From Daucus carota subsp. sativus (lineage: Eukaryota; Streptophyta; Magnoliopsida; Apiales; Apiaceae): 64,000 nucleotides of DNA. Below, piece after piece: positions 1 through 10,261 of the stretch (within the stretch, counting starts at the first letter, position 1; every line of letters begins with the position of its first letter). A program made the translations under genes and the position numbers. The notes under the pieces are model-generated. The model worked only from the letters and a program-made list of their open reading frames with translations, was not told the origin of the DNA and searched no databases. The DNA lies in NCBI RefSeq assembly GCF_001625215.2, contig NC_030384.2, positions 30,430,527 through 30,494,526 of the forward strand, in the 5' to 3' direction.

Positions 1-40
1 GAAAAAAGGACAGTAGCTGCACCAAAACAGCCACCCATGC

Positions 41-115
41 TGGGGAGTGCCTACAGGCCCATTCCCGCCACTGTAGCAACAGTGGCGGCAAAGGGCCTAT
101 ATAAAGCACTCCCCA
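41..115. promoter_or_regulatory. Nested palindrome enclosing the LTR TATA box
   Basis: Three stems nest inside each other. TGGGGAGTGC (41-50) pairs with GCACTCCCCA (106-115), AGGCCC (55-60) with GGGCCT (93-98), and CCGCCACTG (65-73) with CAGTGGCGG (80-88) around a 6-nt loop. The TATA box CTATATAAAG (97-106) lies between the second and third right-hand arms. The same structure is in the 3' LTR at 14299-14373. It could form a cruciform or bind a dimeric factor; that role is inference. Confidence 0.75.
97..106 (+). promoter_or_regulatory. TATA box of the 5' LTR (U3 promoter)
   Basis: CTATATAAAG in a GC-rich setting. Transcription would start about 30 bases on, near 128-134, giving R-U5 of roughly 230 bases to the LTR end. 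The copy in the 3' LTR is at 14355-14364. Confidence 0.75.
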
Positions 116-364
116 GCCAAAGTGGAAGGTAAGTGCAAATTTCTCCCTCAAAACTCTCTCTAAAAAGCATCTCTCGCCAGATACTTAGAGTGAAAACTCT
201 CTGATTTCCCTTACTTGTCAAGCACATCCAAATCACTGATTATCACGCCGGAGGCGCCTCACGGGATGTCACCCCCCGTGTAGCGTTGTTTTGCAGGTTA
301 GGTCTTGCCTGAAGCTCCCCGGAATAGTGCATTGGAACCCTAGACGAGATTTGGAGTTATCATT

Positions 365-384
365 TGGCGCGCCAGGAAGGGGCC
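365..384 (+). other. Primer binding site (minus-strand priming)
   Basis: Two bases after the LTR end comes TGGCGCGCCAGGAAGGGG. The TGG start fits pairing with a tRNA 3' CCA end, and GGCGC-type sites are usual in Tat and Athila relatives. I cannot name the tRNA with confidence. Confidence 0.75.
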
Positions 385-432
385 TTCTCCCTAAGAGAAA
401 CCTGATCGCATCCCTAGAAGTCGGGCAAATTT

Positions 433-3400
433 ATGCAAACTCGATCCGGACTTATAGTAAGTCAGACCAGCAACATGGCAAACCCTCGCCCAAACATGCA
501 AAACGCGAGCCTGCTAAACCCCGACCCTGCCAACCCTAACGTCCGAGTAGTCGACGACGACGTACTCCTGCAAGACCTATCCCCATCCGGGAACTCCGTC
601 CCCAACGCGGGACCAAACACCAACGCAGTACCTCCCCCACTCACTCAAGGGGGGCCCATCGATCTGACAAAGTTCACGCAGCAACAGATCGACATAATGC
701 TGAAGGTAGCATCTGCCTTCCCACAACCTAGAGGGGAAGCGCGCGGCAACCATGAACCCCAAGACGAGGAGGAGCGAAGTGAAGCTCATAGCCAGCCTCA
801 CCCACAGAAGTCCACAGCATCACACCTTGGACCGTCACAAAACACGAACCACAAAAACCACGGTGGACAACAACACCGCCCCTCAACCTGGAAAGAAAAT
901 AGGAGGATCCGGGATCTGAAAAAAGAGCTTGAAGCCAAGCAGGCAGAGTACGAAAAGGCCCGCGCCCGTCTCGAGGGCCGTCGCACCGAAACCCCTGAGG
1001 TCCGCAACGACACAGGAAGCGTCAACCCCTCTAACGCGGACATGCTCAATACGCTCATGGCCCTGAAGAAGCGCCTCGAAGATGGCACCAATGGCGAAGT
1101 CGGAGAATCCCCTTTTACAAAGAGACTCGAGGATGAACCAAAGCAAAGGCACATCAAGCATCTCAACCTGAACCCCTTTGACGGGATGGGAGACCCCGAG
1201 GAGCACCTCAGCTATTTTAACCAACTGGCCCTACACTACGAGTACCGCGACCTCACCAAATGCCGTTTCTTTGCCGCCACCCTCAGGGGAAGCGCGCAGC
1301 GGTGGTTCAGTCGCGTCCCGGCCAGGAGCATAGACACTTGGGCCGACTTTAAAAGGGCATTCCTGAACAAATTCAGGGCGAACCAACCTCAGGAGGTGCA
1401 TACTTCCTACTTACAAACCATCGGGCAAAGAGAAGGGGAATCCCTGCAGAGCTACATCAACCGCTTCAAGGAAGCGGTCAATAAGATCATCTGTGTAAAC
1501 GAGATAGAGGCTCTCGTCCATCTAAAGAGGGGACTTGACCCGTATGAATGCGAAAAATACGTTGTCAAGCTGATGGAAGTACAACCCACGACATTGGCCA
1601 AGGCATATGACCTGGCATCCCAAGCCGTCACGGAAGCGGAATCTTTGGCCGTGTTGAAACGGGCACGGGCCCCTCCCGCCAGCAATCAGAAACATTACCC
1701 ACGTGAGCGACACGCCCCGTACCAAAAACCCGTGGAGCAAATGCAAGTTCAAACTACGCACGGACCTCCTGCCAACAAGAACAACAACATATCTGTAAAG
1801 GATCGTCTGGGGCCCGCGGTGGGTTCCCGCCCCGAAAAGCGCCCTGAGCCTAACTGGACTAAGTTCAGCCTAACCCGGTCGGCCCTGTTAAGGGACATTA
1901 AAAACAAGCCCTTTTACCAAGCACCGCCAGCCATGTGGACAAACCCGGAGGACCGGAACAAAGAGCGCCACTGCGAATATCACGAAACACACGGGCACTC
2001 CACGGATAGCTGCCTCGCACTCAAACACTTCCTGGAACGACAAGCAAAAGCGGGAAACCTAAACCAGTACCTCCCTCGCGATCTGCCACCACCACCGCCA
2101 CAAGACCACCGAGACGGTAGAAATGTGGTCAATCCCGTCTTCGGCGGCACCGTCACGCCCCCTGTCCCCAGCGGGCCTTCAGTATATGCAATCGCCCAGG
2201 GAGAGGTGCACAGCCCCATATACTTCACACATGCAGATTACGAGGGCATCAACCCGGATCACAACGAAGCCCTAGTCGTATCCCTGGTCATAGCAGAAAA
2301 TGAGGTAAAAAGAATATTGGTGGATAACGGCTCCTCTGCGGACATCTGCTTCCAGCACACCTGGGATCGACTGCGCCTGAACAACGCGGTTCCCGAGCCT
2401 TGCCTGGAAGAGACACCTTTATACGGTTTCGGACACAACGCCGTGCCCATAGCGGGAGTTGCTCACCTGCCAGTCACCTTCGGGTCACCCCCCCACCAAA
2501 TCACCAAGACAATCAAATTCTACATCATCAACGCAGTCTCCTCATACAACATGATCCTAGGAAGGCCAACCCTGAATGCACTCAGAGCAATCCCTTCGAC
2601 CTCACACCTCAAAATGAAGTTCCCAACTCCCACGGGAATAGGCGAAGTCAAGGGGGATTCTGAAACCTCGAAGCGATGCTATGGGATAGCCTTAGTCCTG
2701 GCGGCCACCGAGCCCGGAAACATCAAGCGGGAAAACGCCGACAAACGAAAGCAGGAGAAGCGAAAGAAACGCGCTGAAAACCTCCAAAGGAAGAACAAAC
2801 GGCACCGAGAGGTGCAAGTCATAGAAACCCACGATCCCGCGCACGAGGAACCTCCGCGCATGGACGCCGAGCTCAAAAAATGCTTGTTACGGGATGAGCA
2901 GCCCGTGGCAAAACCCGCTGTGGCAACAGAACAAATTCAGCTCTCTCCCACCGACCCCACGCGGAAAATCAGCATTGGGGCCGGGTTGGAATCAGTATTC
3001 AAGAAAGAACTCACAGATCTGCTGCGCGAGTACGCAGACGTTTTTGCATGGAGCCCAAAAGACATGCCCGGCCTTGATGAATCCGTGGCCATGCACAAAC
3101 TGAGTGTCGACCCCAAGAAGACGCCAAAAAAGCAGAAGCGGCGCAACTTCGCGCCTGACCGCCAAAAAGCAATCGATGCGGAAATAGATAAACTGTTGGA
3201 CGCAGATTTGATCTGCGAGGTCTCATACCCGGATTGGGTGGCAAACGTTGTGCTAGTGAAGAAAGCTAACGGGAAGTGGCGCATGTGCGTCGACTACACA
3301 GACCTTAACACAGCATGCCCTAAGGACCCGTACCCATTACCAAGCATAGACCAACTCATTGACGCAACAGCCGGGCACCTCATGCTCAGTTTCATGGACG

Positions 3401-6156
3401 CCTTCTCAGGATACAACCAGATTAAGATGGCACCGGAAGACTGCGAGAAAACTGCTTTCATCACTCATAGAGGAGTATACTGCTACAAGGTCATGCCTTT
3501 CGGCCTCATCAACGCGGGCGCCACCTACCAACGCATGATGAATAAGATCTTCGCACCGCAACTGGGACGCAACATGGAAGTCTATGTCGATGACATGATT
3601 GTCAAATCTATGCTCCAAGAGACGCACCTGACCGATTTGCGGGAGTGCTTCGCAAACCTCAGAAAACACAACATGAAACTTAACCCCGACAAATGCACTT
3701 TCGCCCTGGGAGCGGGAAAATTCTTGGGTTTCCTGGTAAGCCAACGCGGGATCGAGGCCAACCCGGAAAAAATCCAGGCCGTCATTGACATGCAGCCCCC
3801 AAAAACCATCAAGGACGTTCAACGCCTCACAGGGCGCCTCGCAGCATTGCGACGGTTCATATCCAAGCTTGCGGAACGGTGCCTCCCCTTCTTCGACACC
3901 CTCAAAGGAGCACTCAAAACCAAAAAACTCACATGGACAGAGGAGTGCCAAAAGGCCTTTGAAGACCTCAAAACATACCTGGCATCCGCGCCACTCCTGA
4001 CGACCGCGTCCCCTAGCGAACCATTGTCACTATACCTGGCAGTTTCCGACAAAACGGTGGGTGCAGTGCTTATTAAGGAAGCAGACACGGTGCAAAGACC
4101 GGTTTACTATGTCAGCCAAACGCTCAAAGACGCAGAAACTCGCTACCCCAATACAGAGAAAACAGCCCTAGCCCTTGTCATGGCAAGCAGGAAGCTTCGT
4201 CACTATTTCCAAGGGCGAGAAATACGGGTCGTCACGAACCAACCCTTGCGCAAAATTCTCCACAAGCCTGAGCTGTCAGGACGACTTATTAACTGGGCAA
4301 TCGAGCTCAGCCAATTCCACCTCACTTATGTCCCGAGAACCGCGATCAAAGCACAGGCCCTGGCAGACTTCGTCGTGGAGTGTAACTTTGCTAAACCGGA
4401 CGAAGAAGCACCGGACAACCAAAAACCCCTCCCGGTCGCGGAAGGGTGGAAACTTTACGTAGACGGCTCCGCCACCAACACCAGATGCGGAGCCGGAGCC
4501 ATACTCATTAGCCCGGATGGGTTTTGTATAAAACAAGCCCTTCAGCTCAACTTCAAAGCCACCAACAACCAGGCGGAGTATGAGGCCCTGCTTTCAGGTT
4601 TAGACCTCGCCATCACTCTGCAACTGCAAAATCTTACCATATACAGCGACTCCCAACTGGTAGTTCGCCAAACAACGGGTGACTATGCGGTAAAAGATTC
4701 GACTTTGGCTCAATACCAGCAATTAGTGCAGACCCGCTTGTCCACACTCAAACGCTACCAGCTCCACCAAATAGACCGGGAAGACAACTCACTGGCGGAC
4801 AGCCTCTCCAAACTCCTAGAGGGAGAATACACGACCTCGGATGGTCCCGTCTACTTCCTATCTCTCCCTCATCCCTCAACAGAGTCCAAGGAACAGCTCA
4901 GCGTTACGCTTAACGAAGACAATTGGATGACCCCCCTCATCGCTTACCTCCGAAACGGAACTCTGCCGACAGAGCACAGCAAGGCCCGGCAGGTCAAGGC
5001 ACACGCGGCCAAATTCTTCCTACAGGGCGATGTTCTTTACCGTCGAAACTTCGACTCCCCCATTCTCAAATGCGTCGACGACGATGAGGCAACATACTGC
5101 ATGCGGGAAGTTCACGAGGGCATATGCGGGGATCACATGGCGGGCAAGGCCCTTACACATAAAATCCTGCGCCAAGGGTACTATTGGCCCACCATGGCAA
5201 AGGACTGCAAAGCCTTTGTCAGAGCATGCCACCAATGCCAACTTTTCAGCAACGTCCCACGCGCAGCCCCCGCAATCCCGGTGTCAATACTCTCCCCTAT
5301 CCCGTTCGCGGTGTGGGGAATCGATATTATGGGACCATTCCCCAAAGCCCGCGGGGAACTCCAATTTGTCATGGTGGCTATCGACTATATGACCAAATGG
5401 GCAGAAGCCAAAGCACTCAGGACCATCACCCAAGAAGACGCAATCCGGTTTGTCCGCAACCAGATAATTACCCGGTTCGGTATCCCCACAACTCTCATCT
5501 CCGACAACGGGACACAGTTCGTAGGAAAGAAGTTCACCACCTTCCTCTCTGATCACGGGATCAAGCACAAGAAAGCATCGGTATGCCACCCGCAAAGCAA
5601 CGGACAAGTCGAAGTCACAAATCGCATCATCCTTCGCGGGCTAGAAAAAAGCCTCACTGAATCCAAGAGGAAATGGCCCGAACACCTGCCACAAGTCCTA
5701 TGGTCCTACCGCACCACACAGAAAACAAGCACAGGGGAAACACCGTTTAAACTAGCATTCGGAGCGGAGGCACTGGCGCCAGTGGAAATAGGATCACCGT
5801 CCTTCCGCATGCAAAACTTCAACATCAACGACAGCATCGAGGGAATGCGGACTAACTTGGAGCTACTGGACGAGGTCCGGGCGGACGCAGTCCAAAAAAT
5901 GGAGATCTACAAAGAAAAGACAAGGGACTTCTTCGGAAAGCGGGTCCGAATGCGGGCATTCCAGGTGGGAGACTTAGTCAACAGAGCAACCGAGGCATCA
6001 GACCCCCGCCACACGGGCAAGCTAATGCCCAAGTGGGAAGGCCCATATAAAATAGCACAAGTCATCCGTCCCGGCTCCTACAAGCTGTCCCACTTGGATG
6101 GCACGGAGGTCAACAATACTTGGCACGCAGAAAAGCTCAAGAAATATTATCAGTAG
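433..6156 (+). CDS. gag-pol: Gag-Pol polyprotein of the Tat-type retrotransposon
   Basis: One open frame of 1907 codons with no stop or frameshift. In order: basic and charged N-terminus; retrotransposon Gag core (about residues 241-350); a Cys/His cluster (C514-H517 and following) in the nucleocapsid position; aspartic protease with D631-N-G-S-S instead of the usual D-T/S-G; reverse transcriptase (about 920-1100) with YVDD at 1051-1054; a Ty3-type RNase H (about 1195-1310) that seems to have lost key acidic residues (LAVSD and VVTNQPL where DAS and DHKPL are usual); an archaeal-type RNase H starting YVDGSAT (D1344); and integrase with H1561 and C1599/C1602 of the zinc domain, D1631, D1691 and E1727 of the DDE core (D-59-D-35-E), and a C-terminal GPY-like module. 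ATG 433 is the first in frame. ATG 475 has the better context (CAACATGGC) and would remove only 14 residues. The protein makes the particle and copies and integrates the element. Confidence 0.95.
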   Translation: MQTRSGLIVSQTSNMANPRPNMQNASLLNPDPANPNVRVVDDDVLLQDLSPSGNSVPNAGPNTNAVPPPLTQGGPIDLTKFTQQQIDIMLKVASAFPQPRGEARGNHEPQDEEERSEAHSQPHPQKSTASHLGPSQNTNHKNHGGQQHRPSTWKENRRIRDLKKELEAKQAEYEKARARLEGRRTETPEVRNDTGSVNPSNADMLNTLMALKKRLEDGTNGEVGESPFTKRLEDEPKQRHIKHLNLNPFDGMGDPEEHLSYFNQLALHYEYRDLTKCRFFAATLRGSAQRWFSRVPARSIDTWADFKRAFLNKFRANQPQEVHTSYLQTIGQREGESLQSYINRFKEAVNKIICVNEIEALVHLKRGLDPYECEKYVVKLMEVQPTTLAKAYDLASQAVTEAESLAVLKRARAPPASNQKHYPRERHAPYQKPVEQMQVQTTHGPPANKNNNISVKDRLGPAVGSRPEKRPEPNWTKFSLTRSALLRDIKNKPFYQAPPAMWTNPEDRNKERHCEYHETHGHSTDSCLALKHFLERQAKAGNLNQYLPRDLPPPPPQDHRDGRNVVNPVFGGTVTPPVPSGPSVYAIAQGEVHSPIYFTHADYEGINPDHNEALVVSLVIAENEVKRILVDNGSSADICFQHTWDRLRLNNAVPEPCLEETPLYGFGHNAVPIAGVAHLPVTFGSPPHQITKTIKFYIINAVSSYNMILGRPTLNALRAIPSTSHLKMKFPTPTGIGEVKGDSETSKRCYGIALVLAATEPGNIKRENADKRKQEKRKKRAENLQRKNKRHREVQVIETHDPAHEEPPRMDAELKKCLLRDEQPVAKPAVATEQIQLSPTDPTRKISIGAGLESVFKKELTDLLREYADVFAWSPKDMPGLDESVAMHKLSVDPKKTPKKQKRRNFAPDRQKAIDAEIDKLLDADLICEVSYPDWVANVVLVKKANGKWRMCVDYTDLNTACPKDPYPLPSIDQLIDATAGHLMLSFMDAFSGYNQIKMAPEDCEKTAFITHRGVYCYKVMPFGLINAGATYQRMMNKIFAPQLGRNMEVYVDDMIVKSMLQETHLTDLRECFANLRKHNMKLNPDKCTFALGAGKFLGFLVSQRGIEANPEKIQAVIDMQPPKTIKDVQRLTGRLAALRRFISKLAERCLPFFDTLKGALKTKKLTWTEECQKAFEDLKTYLASAPLLTTASPSEPLSLYLAVSDKTVGAVLIKEADTVQRPVYYVSQTLKDAETRYPNTEKTALALVMASRKLRHYFQGREIRVVTNQPLRKILHKPELSGRLINWAIELSQFHLTYVPRTAIKAQALADFVVECNFAKPDEEAPDNQKPLPVAEGWKLYVDGSATNTRCGAGAILISPDGFCIKQALQLNFKATNNQAEYEALLSGLDLAITLQLQNLTIYSDSQLVVRQTTGDYAVKDSTLAQYQQLVQTRLSTLKRYQLHQIDREDNSLADSLSKLLEGEYTTSDGPVYFLSLPHPSTESKEQLSVTLNEDNWMTPLIAYLRNGTLPTEHSKARQVKAHAAKFFLQGDVLYRRNFDSPILKCVDDDEATYCMREVHEGICGDHMAGKALTHKILRQGYYWPTMAKDCKAFVRACHQCQLFSNVPRAAPAIPVSILSPIPFAVWGIDIMGPFPKARGELQFVMVAIDYMTKWAEAKALRTITQEDAIRFVRNQIITRFGIPTTLISDNGTQFVGKKFTTFLSDHGIKHKKASVCHPQSNGQVEVTNRIILRGLEKSLTESKRKWPEHLPQVLWSYRTTQKTSTGETPFKLAFGAEALAPVEIGSPSFRMQNFNINDSIEGMRTNLELLDEVRADAVQKMEIYKEKTRDFFGKRVRMRAFQVGDLVNRATEASDPRHTGKLMPKWEGPYKIAQVIRPGSYKLSHLDGTEVNNTWHAEKLKKYYQ

Positions 6157-6547
6157 CAGACCTGGCCTAATGATTCATAGCATGTAAACGGGCATCCTTT
6201 TGGACTTATATATATTATTAACGATGTTTTCCGTTAATTTGCGTCCTGATGATTCATCCAACAAGAAGCACATAAAAAGCACAATATATAAAGCACATCT
6301 CAACGAAAAGCACATAAAAGCACATTTACGCACAAGACACAAAGACAACTTATAATATATAATCCATAGCTTACAAAGGTCAGCTAACGGCCGCCGCGGG
6401 AACAACGCTACCCGGGTCAAGCCACATTCGCGGGTACCAAGCATATTACAAACGCACGCACACGGAAAATACAAACAACAATGGACCCCCGAAACATATA
6501 ACGGGGGTACTTAGGAAATACAACAACTAGCGCGGCGATAGCGCCTT
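6157..6547. other. Gap between convergent gag-pol and the antisense gene block
   Basis: No coding frame. It contains repeated AAGCACATAAAAGCACA-like motifs (about 6265-6345). Read on minus, this is the likely 3' UTR of the GRF gene. A similar motif cluster follows the next minus gene (about 7130-7220). Confidence 0.5.
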
Positions 6548-6883
6548 CTAAAAAGCCTCATCCTCCTCGCTCGAGTCACTCGCGGAAAGCTCATTGTGAA
6601 TGAGCTGCAACTGCGCCCAGATCGCACCACGACGCTTCACCTGGCGGGCCCGAACGCGCTCCATCTTCTTGTGATAAGACTCATGCAGGTCTTTGTTCTT
6701 TTGCATCAACTCCTCAAGGGCACCCCGAGCACGAGCGCTAAGCGGCTCGTCAATCCACACTTCATAGTAACAATCACCCGCAACACAAGCTTCCATGCGC
6801 CGCCCAGCATTCCGGCCACCCCAGATAGTCTTCACCACAACGGGACGATCACAGTAACAGCGAGAGCCTACAAGATTAGACAT
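6548..6883 (-). CDS. Antisense GRF-type zinc-finger protein
   Basis: A 111-aa protein from ATG at 6883. C9-x-C11, C33 and C38, with NAGRR (25-29) and WIDE (43-46) between and after them, match the plan of GRF zinc fingers (CxC, GRR, C, C, W-D/E), a module reported to bind single-stranded nucleic acid in proteins such as topoisomerase 3 and NEIL3. Residues 50-95 are basic and probably helical; the tail is Ser/Asp/Glu-rich. An in-frame extension upstream of this ATG exists, but the TATA box at 6965-6974 and the zinc-finger position favour this start. The gene converges on gag-pol. A role as chaperone or regulator of element RNA or cDNA is inference. Confidence 0.7.
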   Translation of the reverse strand: MSNLVGSRCYCDRPVVVKTIWGGRNAGRRMEACVAGDCYYEVWIDEPLSARARGALEELMQKNKDLHESYHKKMERVRARQVKRRGAIWAQLQLIHNELSASDSSEEDEAF

Positions 6884-6964
6884 GATTAACACAATTTTTT
6901 GCAAAATACAAGGATAAAACAACAAAGGAGTGAAGGAGCATAATACCTTCGTTTGGGAGACAGG

Positions 6965-6974
6965 CTATTTATAG
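6965..6974 (-). promoter_or_regulatory. TATA box of the antisense GRF gene
   Basis: CTATAAATAG on minus, 82 bases before the ATG, with only a short pyrimidine-rich leader between. The spacing suits a normal pol II promoter. Confidence 0.55.
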
Positions 6975-7353
6975 TACTCCCGCGCACGTGCCTGGCAACC
7001 ACCTGTCACAAAACAAGCATATAACCTAGGGGGAAGGACGACTAACGCCATCCCTCCCCTAGACCAAATTCACACGCAACAACAAAATGTAGCAAAGCAT
7101 GGCCGCGTATCCGCAACCATGCCCTGACAACGGCAAAGCTCCAACCTGTAAACTCGAGCAAGCAACACAAAGCACAAGCACATACACGCAACTAAAAAAG
7201 CAAATAAAAGCATATTATACGCACAGCCCAAATCCACACACAAGTCACCCGCCATCGTACGACAAATTACAAATCCCAAAAGAATAAGTTCAAATAGTCT
7301 AACCAGCCAAGTTCAAACATAACTCAAAAAGCAACAGTTTAGCGACAAAGGAG

Positions 7354-10261
7354 TTAAATGGTGGGGGTCTCGGTCGAATCATCAACAAGCTCTTCATCCT
7401 CCTCTGGGGTAGCAGCCTCGGTCCCGGGTTGCTTCTCTGCATCAGCCATAACCGCGTCCGGATTCTCCCTTTCCTCTGCTGCGGAGCGGGACACCTCTGT
7501 TTCCTCCGCCGCGGGATTCTCATCCACGGTCTCCAGAGCTTTTGGACTCTTCGTCCCAGCACTACCTCCAGAGCTACCACCCGCACTCTCGAGCTCCTTC
7601 ACCCGGTCAGCGAGTTTCTTGTTCTTCTTCTTCCTCTTGTGGGCCTTAGACTTTGCTTTCTTCAAGGAAGATGCCAGATCCGCTACCCGCTTCTCCAAAG
7701 CGTCAACACCGGAAGAAGAACCACCCACGCCCGCCACTAAGCTCAAATACTCTGCACTTTCCTTCACAGAAGAGACTCCCTCTTCAAAAGCTTTGGCCAA
7801 GGCAGCCCGATATTCAACACTGGCCTGATATTTCCGGATGGCCATCTCCTCAGTGGGTCGCGACGCGACCATAGCTTCAGCTTCTTCGGCACGCTTACGA
7901 AGCTCGGTGAATGTCCGCTCCGAGGCCGCCTCCTTCCCCTCCCAAAACAGCCTTTGGGTTTCTAACTCCTTGTCCACAAGGCCCCTTCGATCCGAAAGCA
8001 CCTGCCAGTCAGCCTTGAGAGTCTCCATCTCTTGGGCAAGTTCTTTCTTTTGATCCTCGACTGCATGGAAGTTCTCCACCAAGGTCTTCTTCTGACCTTC
8101 GAGATCAGCAACCTGCTTCCGCAGTGCAATGTTGTCCTGGCGGAACATTTCTCCCCGGGTGCTTAACGCCAAGTCATACCCTCGAGCCTGCAACAACCAT
8201 CAGAAAACATATCACAACCCACATACACGGAATTAAGCGCTAAGTACAAAAGCAAATGCACGAACACATACCTTCCTGTGATGAAGCTCGGAACGACGCA
8301 CCAGCTTTTTCCATCCCAACCCATCCATCTTTTCAACATCATCCTCAGTGAGGCCAACCTGCCCTGGTGGCCCGGCTCCAAACAAATTACCTCGCCCCAC
8401 ACGACGGGCATCCACAGGTCCCACCTCATCTTCGGTCCCAGACGCATCCCCAGCACTGACACCCGCCATCAAATCCACATTGCCGCGGCGCTTCACACGG
8501 CGCCCAATCTGGGCACTCAAGGTCAACTTTCGACCACTGCCAGCACTACGAACCCGTTTCCTCCGTCTGGGAACCTCGGGAGTCTGTCCCTCTGTCGTCG
8601 GGTTCTCCAACATCAATACAGTCGACGTCCCGCCAGCCTCAACACTCTCTTTTTCTTCAACTGCACGGGATGATCCCGCTTCCACAGCTTTCCCGCCAGC
8701 CTGTGTGCTGACCTCGGTTTCACCCTCACCGCCCAGACCGTCGTCAAACTCGCCCGCGGTGGTATGCCCTCCACCTTCTCTCTCTTCGCTGTCCGCAATC
8801 TCATGAATCTCCGGGCTCTTTTCAACAACCTCCTCATCATCCTCCGCATCCCCAAACACATCTTGGGTTTCCACCTCCTCACTTGGCACATTTTCTTCCT
8901 GCTCAGTCGCAGGCTCCGGTTCATCCCTCAAAAGCGGAACGCGGCCCCGGGATGCCGTCCCCGAGGTGGAGGCCCCAATGGCAGTCCCCGCAGGTTGCAC
9001 CACTGCGCCCCGTGACGCCCTGGCAGCCGCGCGTCCCGCCCGGCCTTGAGCCGGCGTACGCCGCCTTGCCTGCGACCGCCCCTCACCTTCAACCCGGGCA
9101 GCACCCCTATACCTAGGGGGATTTCGGTTCAGCAGGCCCGTGAGCAATTTCACCTCTTCTTCAGCAGTCATGCCCTCCAAGGGCGGCAACTCCGTCAATC
9201 GCGGGTCCAGGACTGCAAAATCAAGCAACATATCACAACACTATAAAGCCAAAAAATCACCAAACACAAAAGCAAACTCCCCCCACATTCAGTAAAGTCA
9301 AAAACTTACGCAGGTAAAGTTGCAGCCTCCCATTCTCAAAGAATGCACTCTTGGTCCAGGTGCTCCCCAACGCCTTCGTAATACCAACCAGTATCTCCAC
9401 GTCAACCGCGGACAATTGATCCCGCGGTGCACGATAACTCTTCTCTACCTTCAGAACCATGTTAGGCATCCATGCCAATTCGCCACCCGCAACCACCAGA
9501 AACTCATACTGCCAGTCCGTCATGCTATTCGGAAAATCAAAGGGCATATAGTCCACAAGCTCTCTGCCAATCACGCTGCTCTTATTGGCAAAAGGCAACT
9601 CCACAAACGGCTTGGCCGTGCTCGTCTTTATGTTAAACAGATGGAAAAAGGCCTTAAAGGTAGGCTGCTTCCCCAGAGCGGTACAACTCGCTATAAACCA
9701 ATTAATAGCCCGGATCGCATTGGGCGTGATCTGCGAGATCGAGCACTTCAGATGCACACAAACAAGGTCCCACATGAAGCGGTGCATCGGGAATCTCAAA
9801 CCCGCCTTCAACTGCTCCAAGGTCACACATATGGACCCGCCAGCACCCCGATGATGCAACCTCTCCTCCTCACGGGCAGGCCTCCAGCTATAGTCGCTCC
9901 CCAACCTAAAAAGCTTCGACATATATGGCCCATACTCCGCCACATTGAACGTACTCCTCCTCTGGAGATGATCACAGCCTGCCAGTTCTTGCTCCACTTT
10001 GGCATTGTTTATTTCCACCGGGCGTATCTTGAAGGTCCGATAGAAACTACTCTGATCCTCAAAAAACCTGTAATGCAGATCTTTCGGCGGGAGTGGAATA
10101 GTAAACCGCGGAAAATCCCGCCATCGACCAGACAAACTAATCAGCGGCCTTGCCTCCCGCGTCACGGGATCAAAGCAATCTTCCCCGGGCATGGCAGCCA
10201 TTTCTTCTTCAGTACCCGGATGAATAGCTTCCAGACGCACCTCTTCAGCCACGGCAGTCAT
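7354..10261 (-). CDS. Spliced antisense protein, Transposase_28-like with coiled coils (908 aa)
   Basis: Three open frames on minus join into one reading frame through two consensus introns. Exon 1 is 10261-9310, intron 9309-9213 (GTAAGT..TTTTGCAG). Exon 2 is 9212-8272, intron 8271-8188 (GTATGT..GTTGCAG). Exon 3 is 8187-7354. The sum is 2727 nt, 908 codons plus stop, with phase kept at both joins. Residues about 145-215 (AGLRFP..SQITPNAIRAINWFIAS..) match the plan of the Pfam 'putative gypsy type transposon' family (Transposase_28), common on the antisense strand of Tat elements. Exon 2 is acidic and low in complexity with a basic patch. Exon 3 is a long coiled coil ending in an acidic tail. 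The frame opens with TTG at 10264; the first ATG is 10261. Function is unknown in the family; a structural or regulatory partner of the element is inference. Confidence 0.85.

Larger units (their letters stand above)
1..362 (+). repeat. 5' LTR, last 362 of about 500 bp
   Basis: Matches 14259-14620 base for base, without a mismatch or gap on my reading. It ends in TTATCA, the complement of the TGATAA that opens the 3' LTR. It holds the TATA box (97-106), a nested palindrome around it (41-115) and a five-codon upstream ORF (ATG at 265, stop at 280-282) ahead of the gag start. Confidence 0.97.

Noticed and set aside
51..236. 61-codon minus frame in each LTR
   Set aside because: Identical because the LTRs are identical; no protein features.
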